A stretch of DNA of 64,000 nt from Abyssibius alkaniclasticus (GTDB taxonomy: Bacteria > Pseudomonadota > Alphaproteobacteria > Rhodobacterales > Rhodobacteraceae). The position numbers and the translations under genes were made by a program. Of the stretch, positions 1-7,109 are shown piece by piece. The stretch's first letter is position 1; every line of letters starts with the position of its first letter. Location of the stretch: contig NZ_CP095732.1 in assembly GCF_020447305.1 (NCBI RefSeq), positions 1 through 64,000 of the forward strand. Direction: 5' to 3'. The notes below the pieces were generated by a model. It did not search any database. It was not told where the DNA came from and saw nothing but the letters and a program-made list of their open reading frames with translations.

Positions 1-383
1 TGAGACAACAATAAACCGGAACGCTATTCCTAGCGTCTACCCGCTTATCAGCCTCAATGTTTTTTCTTTACCGGCATGGCAGTGTAGGTCGCCGTCCGGT
101 GAAGCGTTATCTAGGGTGTTGTTCCGAGTCGTGCAAGCGGTTTTTTACTGATTTGTGAAAGTTTTTTCACTTTTCCGCCTTTGCGCCGAATTCATGGCTC
201 TATTGGTGCAAAATCAGTGCTGAATATGGCAAAACCGAAAGGCGGCGCCGATATTTGCGCGCATGATCTGCATTGTTTTGCTCTGAATTTTCGGCCTTGC
301 ACTGGCTGGCCCGCCAATGAGTCGGATGAACGAGGGGCGATTTCGCCGTCATTGCCTTTGATCTGGCCGGCGCGTAGGCGCGC
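1..383. other. Left edge, no gene assigned
   Basis: I see no convincing gene on either strand here. The short open frames lack ribosome-binding sites, recognisable motifs and the third-position GC bias of the neighbours. The first 180 bases are more AT-rich than what follows and hold a short inverted repeat, GTGAAA-GTTT-TTTCAC at 155-170, followed by four T. It could be an operator or a weak terminator of a gene lying to the left of the window. Confidence 0.5.
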
Positions 384-488
384 CTAGCGATAGTAGAAAT
401 ACAGGCCCGCAATCAGCACCAGCGGCCAGGCCATAATGGCCAGCCGGATGCATAAGCCAATTGCAAAGCGAAGCAGCCAGATCAACAC
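384..488 (-). CDS. Small single-pass membrane protein (34 aa), hypothetical
   Basis: Reading the minus strand from a GTG at 488 gives a 34-residue peptide beginning MLIWLLRFAIGL and ending AGLYFYYR. It is almost entirely hydrophobic with a few Arg residues, as expected of one transmembrane helix. It lies 110 bases downstream of clpB on the same strand and may be co-transcribed with it. A TTG follows the GTG directly and could be the true start, and the ribosome site is weak. I do not recognise the family. The regular hydrophobic pattern and the basic C-terminus argue for a real small protein, but conservation would have to confirm it. Confidence 0.45.
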   Translation of the reverse strand: MLIWLLRFAIGLCIRLAIMAWPLVLIAGLYFYYR

Positions 489-552
489 AGCCGATGTCCC
501 AAATCATTGCACCGCAAACGCTATCGCACCACGCAGACCGGAACACAATGCA

Positions 553-575
553 GGGTGCGCAATGAATGCGCACCC
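553..575. repeat. Palindromic intergenic repeat, copy 1
   Basis: Perfect inverted repeat: stem GGGTGCGC, loop AATGAAT, stem GCGCACCC. It lies just beyond the clpB stop codon. The same sequence recurs at 4208-4228 with a 7-base stem and an identical loop, so this is a dispersed element rather than an isolated hairpin. It lacks a T-run but could act as a 3' mRNA stabiliser. Confidence 0.7.
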
Positions 576-599
576 CATGTGTGTTGCGCCGGTCGTTGC

Positions 600-3203
600 T
601 CAATGCACGGTGGCGGGTTTCTTTTCGGCCGGCGCATAGCCCGCAATGATCAGCCCGTCTGGCCCTGCGCTGACCGGCACGCTGGTGCCGTCAAGCAGCT
701 TGCCGCCCAGCATCAGTTCCGCCAGCGGGTTTTGCAGCGCGCGCTGGATCACCCGTTTCAGCGGCCTTGCACCATAGACAGGGTCATAGCCCTGATTGGC
801 AAGCCATGTGCGGGCGTCATCATCCAGCTCCAGCACAATCTTGCGCCCTTCCAGCCGTTTGGCCAGATGGGCAAGCTGGATATCGACAATCCCGCCCATA
901 TTCGCGCGGCTCAACCGCTCGAACAGCACGATCTCATCGAGCCGGTTCAGGAATTCGGGGCGGAAATGCGCTTTCACCGCCTCCATCACCTGTGCGCGGG
1001 CCGTATCGGTATCCGCGCCGTCCTCCAGATGGCTCAAAGCCTGGCTGCCAAGGTTGCTGGTCAGAATGATCAGCGTGTTCTTGAAATCCACCACGCGGCC
1101 CTGCCCGTCGGTCAGACGGCCATCATCCAGCACCTGCAACAGCACGTTGAACACATCGGGATGCGCCTTTTCCACCTCGTCAAACAGCACCACCTGATAG
1201 GGCTTGCGCCGCACGGCCTCGGTCAGCACACCGCCCTCGTCATAGCCAACGTAACCGGGGGGCGCCCCGATCAGCCGCGCGACCGCGTGTTTTTCCATGA
1301 ACTCGCTCATATCGACCCGCACCATTGCCTGATCATCATCAAACAAGAACGCGGCCAGCGCCTTGGTCAGCTCGGTTTTGCCCACGCCGGTTGGCCCAAG
1401 GAACAAAAAGCTGCCCTGCGGGCGGTTCGGATCACTCAGCCCGGCACGCGAACGGCGCACGGCGTTGGCCACGGCGGCCACGGCCTCGTTCTGGCCGATC
1501 ACCCTGCGGCCCAGCGCCTCTTCCATGCGCAAAAGCTTGTCGCGCTCGCCCTCCAGCATCCGGTCCACCGGAATGCCGGTCCATCGCTCGACGACACTGG
1601 CCACATGCTCGGGTGTCACCGCTTCCTCAACCATCACATCGGGCTGCTCGGCGCTTTCGGCCTCGGCCAGTTGCTTTTCAAGCTTCGGGATCACGCCATA
1701 GGCCAGCTCACCCGCCTTGGCGAGATTGCCTTCGCGCTTTGCGCTATCAAGCTGCGCGCGCGCATGGTCCAACTGCTCTTTCACATCACGCGCACCGGCC
1801 AGCTTGTCACGCTCGGCCTGCCAGCGCGCGGTCAGCTCGGCCGATTTGCCCTTCAACTCGGCCAGTTCACGCTCCAGCTTTTCAAGCCGGTCAACCGAGG
1901 CCGCGTCCTTTTCCTTTTTCAACGCCTCCGCCTCGATCTGCTTTTGCAGTATGTCACGGTCCAGCGCATCCAGCTCTTCGGGCTTGCTGTCGACCTCCAT
2001 GCGCAAACGGCTCGCCGCCTCGTCCATCAGGTCAATCGCCTTGTCGGGCAAAAACCGGTCGGTGATATAGCGGTTGGACAGGGTTGCCGCCGCCACAAGT
2101 GCCGCATCGGCAATGCGAATGCCGTGGTGCATTTCGTATTTGTCCTTGATGCCGCGCAGAATCGAAATCGTATCCTGCACTGTCGGCTCATCAATCAGCA
2201 CCGGCTGGAAACGCCGGGCAAGGGCGGCGTCTTTCTCGACATATTTGCGATATTCATCAAGCGTGGTCGCGCCAATACAATGCAGCTCGCCCCGCGCCAG
2301 TGCAGGCTTGAGCAGGTTGGACGCATCCATCGCCCCGTCCGATTTGCCCGCCCCCACCAGCGTGTGCATCTCGTCGATGAACAGAATGATCTCGCCATTC
2401 GCATGGGTCACTTCGCCCAGAACCGCCTTCAGCCGCTCCTCGAATTCCCCACGATACTTCGCGCCCGCAATCAGCGCACCCATATCCAGCGCCAGCAGCT
2501 TCTTGCCGGCAATCGAATCCGGCACATCGCCGTTGACAATGCGCAAGGCCAGCCCCTCGGCAATCGCGGTCTTGCCCACACCGGGGTCGCCAATCAGCAC
2601 CGGGTTGTTCTTGGTGCGCCGGGTCAGCACCTGCATCGTGCGGCGAATTTCCTCGTCGCGGCCGATGATCGGGTCAATCTTGCCCTGTTCGGCGGCTTCG
2701 GTCAGGTCGCGCGCATATTTCTTCAGTGCGTCATAAGTGTTCTCCGCACTGACACTATCCGCCGTGCGGCCCTTGCGCACATCATTGATGGCTGCATTCA
2801 GCTTCTGCGCCGAAACCCCCGCCGCCTTCAGCGCATCCGCCGCACCCGATTTCACAATCGCCAGCGCGGTCAGTAACCGCTCGGCAGGCACAAAACTGTC
2901 GCCCGCCTTTTTGGCCAGCGTCTCGGCCTCGGCCAGAACCTTGCCGGTCACACTGTCCAGATAGAGCTGGTCCTGCCCCTGCACCTTTGGCTGTTTGGCC
3001 AGCGCCGCATCATTGCCCGCCGCAGCCATCCGCGCATCGCCACCGGCGGCGTTGATCAGGTTCGCCGCCAGCCCCTCGCTGTCATCCAGCAGGGCTTTCA
3101 AAATATGTTCGGGCAGAAACCGCTGGTGGCTTTCACGCTGCGCAATGCCCTGGGCGGCCTGCACAAAGCCACGCGCCCGTTCGGTGAACTTCTCAAAGTT
3201 CAT
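600..3203 (-). CDS. clpB: ATP-dependent chaperone ClpB
   Basis: Hsp100 disaggregase (867 aa) that works with DnaK to extract polypeptides from cytoplasmic aggregates. In order it shows the N-terminal repeat domain (about 1-145), AAA+ module 1 with Walker A GDPGVGKT, a long Glu/Lys-rich coiled-coil middle domain (about 405-530) and AAA+ module 2 with Walker A GPTGVGKT and the arginine-rich C-terminal domain. Length is normal for the family. The ATG at 3203 is chosen because AAGGAG lies 7 bases upstream and the protein then opens [13 protein letters not shown], typical of ClpB; the open frame extends upstream without a ribosome site. A heat-shock-type promoter lies at 3270-3299. It is divergent from pyrF. 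Confidence 0.97.
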   Translation of the reverse strand: MNFEKFTERARGFVQAAQGIAQRESHQRFLPEHILKALLDDSEGLAANLINAAGGDARMAAAGNDAALAKQPKVQGQDQLYLDSVTGKVLAEAETLAKKAGDSFVPAERLLTALAIVKSGAADALKAAGVSAQKLNAAINDVRKGRTADSVSAENTYDALKKYARDLTEAAEQGKIDPIIGRDEEIRRTMQVLTRRTKNNPVLIGDPGVGKTAIAEGLALRIVNGDVPDSIAGKKLLALDMGALIAGAKYRGEFEERLKAVLGEVTHANGEIILFIDEMHTLVGAGKSDGAMDASNLLKPALARGELHCIGATTLDEYRKYVEKDAALARRFQPVLIDEPTVQDTISILRGIKDKYEMHHGIRIADAALVAAATLSNRYITDRFLPDKAIDLMDEAASRLRMEVDSKPEELDALDRDILQKQIEAEALKKEKDAASVDRLEKLERELAELKGKSAELTARWQAERDKLAGARDVKEQLDHARAQLDSAKREGNLAKAGELAYGVIPKLEKQLAEAESAEQPDVMVEEAVTPEHVASVVERWTGIPVDRMLEGERDKLLRMEEALGRRVIGQNEAVAAVANAVRRSRAGLSDPNRPQGSFLFLGPTGVGKTELTKALAAFLFDDDQAMVRVDMSEFMEKHAVARLIGAPPGYVGYDEGGVLTEAVRRKPYQVVLFDEVEKAHPDVFNVLLQVLDDGRLTDGQGRVVDFKNTLIILTSNLGSQALSHLEDGADTDTARAQVMEAVKAHFRPEFLNRLDEIVLFERLSRANMGGIVDIQLAHLAKRLEGRKIVLELDDDARTWLANQGYDPVYGARPLKRVIQRALQNPLAELMLGGKLLDGTSVPVSAGPDGLIIAGYAPAEKKPATVH

Positions 3204-3269
3204 AGCTTTCTCCTTTATCCAGCACCCCGGCCGCACCCAGTTCTGGCACACGGCAAGGGCCTCACCCTC

Positions 3270-3299
3270 AAAATGGGTTCCCTCTGCGCCGGTTGCAAG
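3270..3299 (-). promoter_or_regulatory. Predicted RpoH (sigma-32) promoter of clpB
   Basis: On the minus strand CTTGCAA (3299-3293) is followed after 16 bases by CCCATTTT (3277-3270). This is close to the sigma-32 pattern CTTGAAA / CCCCAT-T. It lies about 67 bases upstream of the clpB start. ClpB is a classical heat-shock gene, so position and sequence agree. The assignment is by eye. Confidence 0.6.
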
Positions 3300-3391
3300 C
3301 CGCCAGCCCGCCCTGCGGCAGAATATCCTGCCCGCTTGCCGCGCTGCCCTGCTTGCCCCTATATGCCAGTAACGCAGCACAGGAGCCCGCC

Positions 3392-4108
3392 ATGCACCCG
3401 AAAGACCGCCTCATCGTCGCACTCGATGTGCCCAATGCGCTGGAAGGGCTGCGCCTGGTCGAAACCCTGGGTGACACGGTCAGCTTTTACAAGATCGGCC
3501 TGGGAATGCTGACCGGCGGCGGGCTGGCCCTGGCCGATGAGGTCAAGAATCTCGGCAAGCGCGTGTTTCTCGATCTGAAGCTGTTCGACATCACCGCCAC
3601 AATCGAACATGCCGTGCGCGGCCTTGCCCAGTATGAACCGGATTTCCTGACCGTGCAGGGCGACCCACATGTCGTGCGCGCCGCCGTCGCCGGGCGGGGC
3701 GACAAACCCACCCGCATTCTGGCCGTCACCGTTCTCACCTCGCTCGACCGGTCCGATCTCGACCTCAACCTCATCAAATCCGGCAGCATGGCCGAAATCG
3801 TGGCCGAACGCGCCCGGCTGGCCTTTGCCGCCGGGGCCGATGGCGTCATCGCCTCTCCGCACGAAGCCGCCATCATCCGCGCCCTGCCCGCGGCAAAAGG
3901 CAAACTCATCGTCACCCCCGGTGTGCGCCCGCTTGGCGGCGACAAGGGTGATCAGAAGCGCATCGCCACCCCCGCCCAGGCCATTGCCGAAGGGGCCGAT
4001 CATGTCGTCATCGGCCGCCCCGTCTGGCAAGCCGAAGACCCCCGCGCCGCCGCCGAAGCTATCCAGGCCGAGCTTTTGCGCGCCCACCAGACCAATTCGC
4101 GCCCCTGA
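3392..4108 (+). CDS. pyrF: Orotidine 5'-phosphate decarboxylase
   Basis: Converts OMP to UMP, the last step of de novo pyrimidine synthesis (238 aa, cytoplasmic TIM barrel). The catalytic motif FLDLKLFDI holds the Asp-Lys-Asp set. The N-terminal strand is LIVALDVPN, and the phosphate-binding end is [10 protein letters not shown] followed by VIGRPVW. The ATG at 3392 has AGGAG 6 bases upstream; the open frame runs further upstream only into the clpB promoter region. Transcribed divergently from clpB. Downstream lie a Rhodobacterales-type repeat and a strong hairpin (4112-4163). Confidence 0.96.
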   Translation: MHPKDRLIVALDVPNALEGLRLVETLGDTVSFYKIGLGMLTGGGLALADEVKNLGKRVFLDLKLFDITATIEHAVRGLAQYEPDFLTVQGDPHVVRAAVAGRGDKPTRILAVTVLTSLDRSDLDLNLIKSGSMAEIVAERARLAFAAGADGVIASPHEAAIIRALPAAKGKLIVTPGVRPLGGDKGDQKRIATPAQAIAEGADHVVIGRPVWQAEDPRAAAEAIQAELLRAHQTNSRP

Positions 4109-4111
4109 CCC

Positions 4112-4163
4112 CATCTTTTGCTCATAAATATCCCACGGGGGTCCGGGGGTGTGAAACCCCCGG
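4112..4163. repeat. Interspersed repeat with hairpin, copy 1
   Basis: CATCTTTTGCTCATAAATAT at 4112-4131 is shared with copies at 31283 and 41707, then continues as TCCCACGGGGGT. It is followed by a strong hairpin CCGGGGG-TGTGAAA-CCCCCGG (4143-4163). The element sits 3 bases after the pyrF stop codon and may act as its terminator or 3' stabiliser. I recall this repeat family as widespread in Rhodobacterales intergenic regions; that is memory, not a search result. Confidence 0.7.
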
Positions 4164-4207
4164 CCTGTGGCATCAGGCGCAATGCGCCCACTTTGGGTGC
4201 CTCCAAT

Positions 4208-4228
4208 GGTGCGCAATGAATGCGCACC
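4208..4228. repeat. Palindromic intergenic repeat, copy 2
   Basis: GGTGCGC-AATGAAT-GCGCACC, a perfect 7-base stem with the same loop as the copy at 553-575. It lies between pyrF and dinB, 37 bases before the dinB start. Confidence 0.7.
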
Positions 4229-4264
4229 CTACCCTCGTTCAGCCGGGCGCCCTAAACTGCAATC

Positions 4265-5524
4265 ATGCCCGAATCACTCTGCCGCGATTGTTGCACCCTG
4301 CTTGCCGATGCGCTCGAACGCTGCCCGCATTGCCGCTCGCCGCGCGTCCTTTCGCATCCCGAACTCACCACGCTCGACATCGCCCATGTCGATTGCGACG
4401 CCTTTTACGCCAGCGTTGAGAAACGCGACAATCCCGCGCTTCGCCCGGTGCCGCTTATCGTTGGCGGCGGCCAGCGCGGTGTCGTCACCACCGCCTGCTA
4501 TCTTGCGCGCATCAAGGGCGTGCGCTCGGCGATGCCCATGTTTCAGGCGCGCAAACTCTGCCCCGAAGCCACGATCGTGCCGCCCCGCATGGCGGTCTAT
4601 GTCGAGGTCAGCCGCCAGATTCGCGCGCTGATGGATGCGCTCACCCCCGTGGTCGAGCCGCTTTCGCTGGACGAGGCCTTTCTCGATTTGCGCGGCACCC
4701 AGCGCCTGCACCATGCCCCGCCCGCGGTCATGCTCGCCCGCCTTGCCCGCGCGGTTGAAACCGAAATCGGCGTCACACTCTCGGTCGGGCTGAGCCATAA
4801 CAAGTTCCTCGCCAAAATCGCCTCTGACCTTGATAAACCCCGCGGGATGGCGCTGATCGGGGCCGCGGAAACCGAATCGTTCCTCGCCACGCTTCCCATC
4901 AGCAAAATCTGGGGGGCCGGCCCGGTCACACAGGCGCGGCTGGAGCGCGACGGCATTCGCAAAATCGGCGATATCCTGCGCTATAGCGAAGCCGATCTCG
5001 CCAGAAAATTCGGCAGTTTCGGCCTGCATCTTCATGCCCTGGCGCGCGGGCGCGACGCGCGGCGTGTATCGGCGCGCGAAACCGTCAAATCCATCTCCAA
5101 TGAAACGACGTTCTTTGAGGATACATCCGATGCCGACTTGCTCGACGGTCATATCTGGCGCCTGGCGCTCAAAGCCTCCGACCGGGCCAAGGCGCGCAAT
5201 ATCGAAGGGCAAACCGTAACCCTGAAGCTCAAAACCGCCCGGTTCCGCACCCTCACCCGCCGCCGGACCCTGCGCGCGCCCACCAATCTGGCCGATGACA
5301 TTTATCGCGTCGCGGCCGAAATGCTCGCCCCCTGCCTGCCCGAAGGCCCGTTCCGGCTGGTCGGTGTCGGGCTTGGCGACCTTGCCGTAGCCGGTGCAAC
5401 CGCGACCGTGGGTGATCTGCTCGACCCACAGGCCGCCCGGCGCCATGCCGCCGAGGCGGCGAGCGACAAGATTCGTGCGAAATTCGGCAAGGATGCCATC
5501 AAAAAGGGTCGCGCCCTGCGCTAG
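4265..5524 (+). CDS. dinB: DNA polymerase IV (Y family) with N-terminal zinc-ribbon-like extension
   Basis: Translesion DNA polymerase (419 aa). The palm contains HVDCDAFYASVE (about 39-50) and LSLDEAFLDL (about 134-143), which supply the metal-binding acidic residues. A helix-hairpin-helix thumb follows (LPISKIWGAGPVT) and then the little finger with SISNETTF. Before the polymerase core there are about 35 extra residues with four cysteines in two pairs, CRDCC and CPHC, resembling a zinc ribbon. E. coli DinB lacks this extension. The ATG at 4265 has no strong ribosome site; a later start would remove the Cys pairs. No beta-clamp motif is obvious at the C-terminus. Confidence 0.93.
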   Translation: MPESLCRDCCTLLADALERCPHCRSPRVLSHPELTTLDIAHVDCDAFYASVEKRDNPALRPVPLIVGGGQRGVVTTACYLARIKGVRSAMPMFQARKLCPEATIVPPRMAVYVEVSRQIRALMDALTPVVEPLSLDEAFLDLRGTQRLHHAPPAVMLARLARAVETEIGVTLSVGLSHNKFLAKIASDLDKPRGMALIGAAETESFLATLPISKIWGAGPVTQARLERDGIRKIGDILRYSEADLARKFGSFGLHLHALARGRDARRVSARETVKSISNETTFFEDTSDADLLDGHIWRLALKASDRAKARNIEGQTVTLKLKTARFRTLTRRRTLRAPTNLADDIYRVAAEMLAPCLPEGPFRLVGVGLGDLAVAGATATVGDLLDPQAARRHAAEAASDKIRAKFGKDAIKKGRALR

Positions 5525-5596
5525 CTGTGACATTTTCACAACAAGGGGCGCAAATTGCGGCCTTCTTCGCGGTTGCACAATTTACTATATGCGCCG

Positions 5597-5697
5597 CACA
5601 ACGGCATAGTGTCCTTAACGGTCATCTTGATCGTCGCCCGGTTTCGGGCACTCCTCCCTGAACTTGAGCCGTGCAAATTGTGCGGCTTTCTTTTTTT
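5597..5697 (+). ncRNA. Predicted trans-acting sRNA with CUCCUCCC motif
   Basis: Between dinB and the convergent gene at 5714 lies a small-RNA-like module. A hairpin GCCCG-GTTT-CGGGC (5636-5649) is followed by a single-stranded stretch carrying CTCCTCCC (5651-5658), complementary to a Shine-Dalgarno sequence. A terminator hairpin (5668-5686) and a T-rich tail end it. A CTATAT -10-like box is at 5585-5590, which would place the 5' end near 5597. This layout (exposed CCUCC motif plus Rho-independent terminator) resembles the cuckoo/CcsR-type and alpha-r14-type sRNAs of alphaproteobacteria. The 5' end is a guess and there is no expression evidence. Confidence 0.55.
5668..5697 (+). terminator. Rho-independent terminator
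   Basis: Stem GCCGTGCA (5668-5675), loop AAT, stem TGTGCGGC (5679-5686) with two G-T wobble pairs, followed by TTTCTTTTTTT. It would end the predicted sRNA and possibly dinB read-through. Confidence 0.75.
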
Positions 5698-5713
5698 CAG
5701 TAGGGCATTGCGC

Positions 5714-6598
5714 CTATTCTGCGGCCATTGCCTGGCCTGGATTGCGCAGTCGGCTCAGCGCGTCAAGCACGCCAGACAGCCTGTCCCGAATCGCATCAAA
5801 ACCGGGGTTCGGCGTGATATTCGCCTCATCCATGTAAATCGCGCGGTCAATTTCAATTTGCAGCGCATGGGTGTTTTGCGACGGGCGCCCGTAATATTGC
5901 GTGATATGCCCGCCCGCAAAGGGCGCATTGCGGGCCACGCGAAAGCCCGCATCCACAAAAGCCGCATGTGCCGCCTCAAAGACCCAGGGCGCGCAAGCCG
6001 CGCCATAGCGGTCGCCCAGCACAATATCGGGCGGGCCAGCGGCCATGCGCGGGGCAGCGCGGCGCGCCTCGCTTGGCATCGAATGGCAGTCGAACAAGAT
6101 CGCCTCGCCAAACCTGTCGCGGCTGTCGGTCAGCAGGCGGGCAAGGCAGTTATGATAGGGCCGGTAGCCGCGCGCCAGCCGCGATTCCGCCTCGAACAGC
6201 GTGATCTTGCCCGACATGATTTCGCGCCCCTCGCCCACCACGCGGGGAATCACCCCCAGACCTGCACAAATCCGTGCATTTGTCGGCTGTTTCGGGGCGC
6301 CATGCACCACGGCCGGGTCCATCTCGCTGGCCGCGCGGTTCAAATCCACAAAGGCGCGCGAATAGGTGGCCGCCAGAAGCGGTGCGCCAAATCGCGGCGC
6401 GGCTTCGATCAGCCTGTCGACATAGGCATCTTCCGATGAGCGCAGGCGCAATTCATCCAGCACCACCCGCGCCATGAACGAGGGCGGATAGCGCCGCCCG
6501 CTATGGGGAGAGGAGAACACCGCGCAAGAGCTGCGCTTGCGGGGCAGAACCAATCTGAAGGCGCGTTCGATCATCGGGCTGGCATCGGGCTGGGCCAT
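5714..6598 (-). CDS. N-formylglutamate amidohydrolase family protein
   Basis: 294 aa, zinc-dependent amidohydrolase of the N-formylglutamate amidohydrolase fold, which in histidine degradation releases glutamate and formate. Family landmarks are FSSPHSGRRYP near the N-terminus, ATYSRAFVDLNR (about 79-90), ILFDCHSMP and the C-terminal HALQIEIDRAIYMD. These contain the conserved His, Asp and Glu residues. The ATG at 6598 is taken although its ribosome site is poor; a second ATG at 6574 is possible. No hut genes are nearby, so the physiological substrate is uncertain. Confidence 0.85.
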   Translation of the reverse strand: MAQPDASPMIERAFRLVLPRKRSSCAVFSSPHSGRRYPPSFMARVVLDELRLRSSEDAYVDRLIEAAPRFGAPLLAATYSRAFVDLNRAASEMDPAVVHGAPKQPTNARICAGLGVIPRVVGEGREIMSGKITLFEAESRLARGYRPYHNCLARLLTDSRDRFGEAILFDCHSMPSEARRAAPRMAAGPPDIVLGDRYGAACAPWVFEAAHAAFVDAGFRVARNAPFAGGHITQYYGRPSQNTHALQIEIDRAIYMDEANITPNPGFDAIRDRLSGVLDALSRLRNPGQAMAAE

Positions 6599-6654
6599 TT
6601 TGCGGCTGCGGCATGGCGCGCAGTATGCGCCATGCAATCGCGTCTGAAAAGGTC

Positions 6655-6683
6655 TTGAACCCCGCGCCGACTCCTTCTATAGA
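6655..6683 (+). promoter_or_regulatory. Sigma-70 promoter upstream of tRNA-Val
   Basis: TTGAAC (6655-6660), 17-base spacer, TATAGA (6678-6683). It is close to consensus and optimally spaced, starting transcription about 57 bases before the tRNA. Confidence 0.7.
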
Positions 6684-6746
6684 ACCACGCACGAGGCGTT
6701 GCCGCAGGGGCCAGCTTGGGTTCCAGGGCCGCGCCGCTGTTCTTTC

Positions 6747-6821
6747 GGGCGTATAGCTCAGCGGGAGAGCACTTCGTTGACATCGAAGGGGTCACTGGTT
6801 CAATCCCAGTTACGCCCACCA
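6747..6821 (+). tRNA. tRNA-Val (anticodon GAC)
   Basis: 75 nt including an encoded CCA. The acceptor stem GGGCGTA (6747-6753) pairs with TACGCCC (6811-6817), and A is the discriminator base. The D arm is AGCTCAGCGGGAGAGC. The anticodon arm CTTCG-TTGACAT-CGAAG gives anticodon GAC, read as valine. The T arm is CTGG-TTCAATC-CCAG. All stems pair. It has a clear promoter upstream and is followed by rpmJ. Confidence 0.96.
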
Positions 6822-6914
6822 TGCCCAAAGCATGGCCGTAAGAACAGGCCCGTTCGGGCATGAAGATTAACTGGCGCAAACAATTGCTGCGCGCCGCAGA
6901 TAAGGAGAGTGGCT

Positions 6915-7040
6915 ATGAAAGTTCGCAATTCACTTCGCTCCCTGAAGCAGCGCCACCGCGATTGCCGTGTCGTTCGCCGCAAGGGCCGGGTTTATGTGAT
7001 CAACAAGACCCAGCGCCGTTTCAAAGCTCGCCAGGGCTAA
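6915..7040 (+). CDS. rpmJ: 50S ribosomal protein L36
   Basis: 41 residues starting [17 protein letters not shown] and ending [11 protein letters not shown]. This is the alphaproteobacterial form of L36, which has lost most of the zinc-binding Cys/His set; only Cys17 and His14 are seen near the usual positions. The start is firm: AAGGAG lies 8 bases before the ATG. It follows tRNA-Val by 93 bases and ends in a strong bidirectional terminator. Confidence 0.96.
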   Translation: MKVRNSLRSLKQRHRDCRVVRRKGRVYVINKTQRRFKARQG

Positions 7041-7059
7041 GCAACCGCACATTCCAAAC

Positions 7060-7086
7060 AAAAGGCCGCGCATTGCGCGGCCTTTT
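7060..7086. terminator. Bidirectional Rho-independent terminator
   Basis: AAAAGGCCGCGC-ATT-GCGCGGCCTTTT, a 12-base-pair perfect stem with A and T runs at the two ends. It serves rpmJ on the plus strand and the convergent gene ending at 7110 on the minus strand. Confidence 0.9.
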
Positions 7087-7109
7087 GCTTGTCTGGCTGT
7101 CACCGCAAA

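Noticed and set aside
507-2876. 789-codon open frame on the plus strand opposite clpB
   Set aside because: It lies entirely antisense to a full-length, motif-complete clpB. Composition (high His, Gln, Arg) is what the complement of GC-biased codons produces. No start signal or domain is visible.
4274-5578. 434-codon open frame opposite dinB
   Set aside because: Antisense shadow; dinB shows all catalytic motifs on the plus strand.
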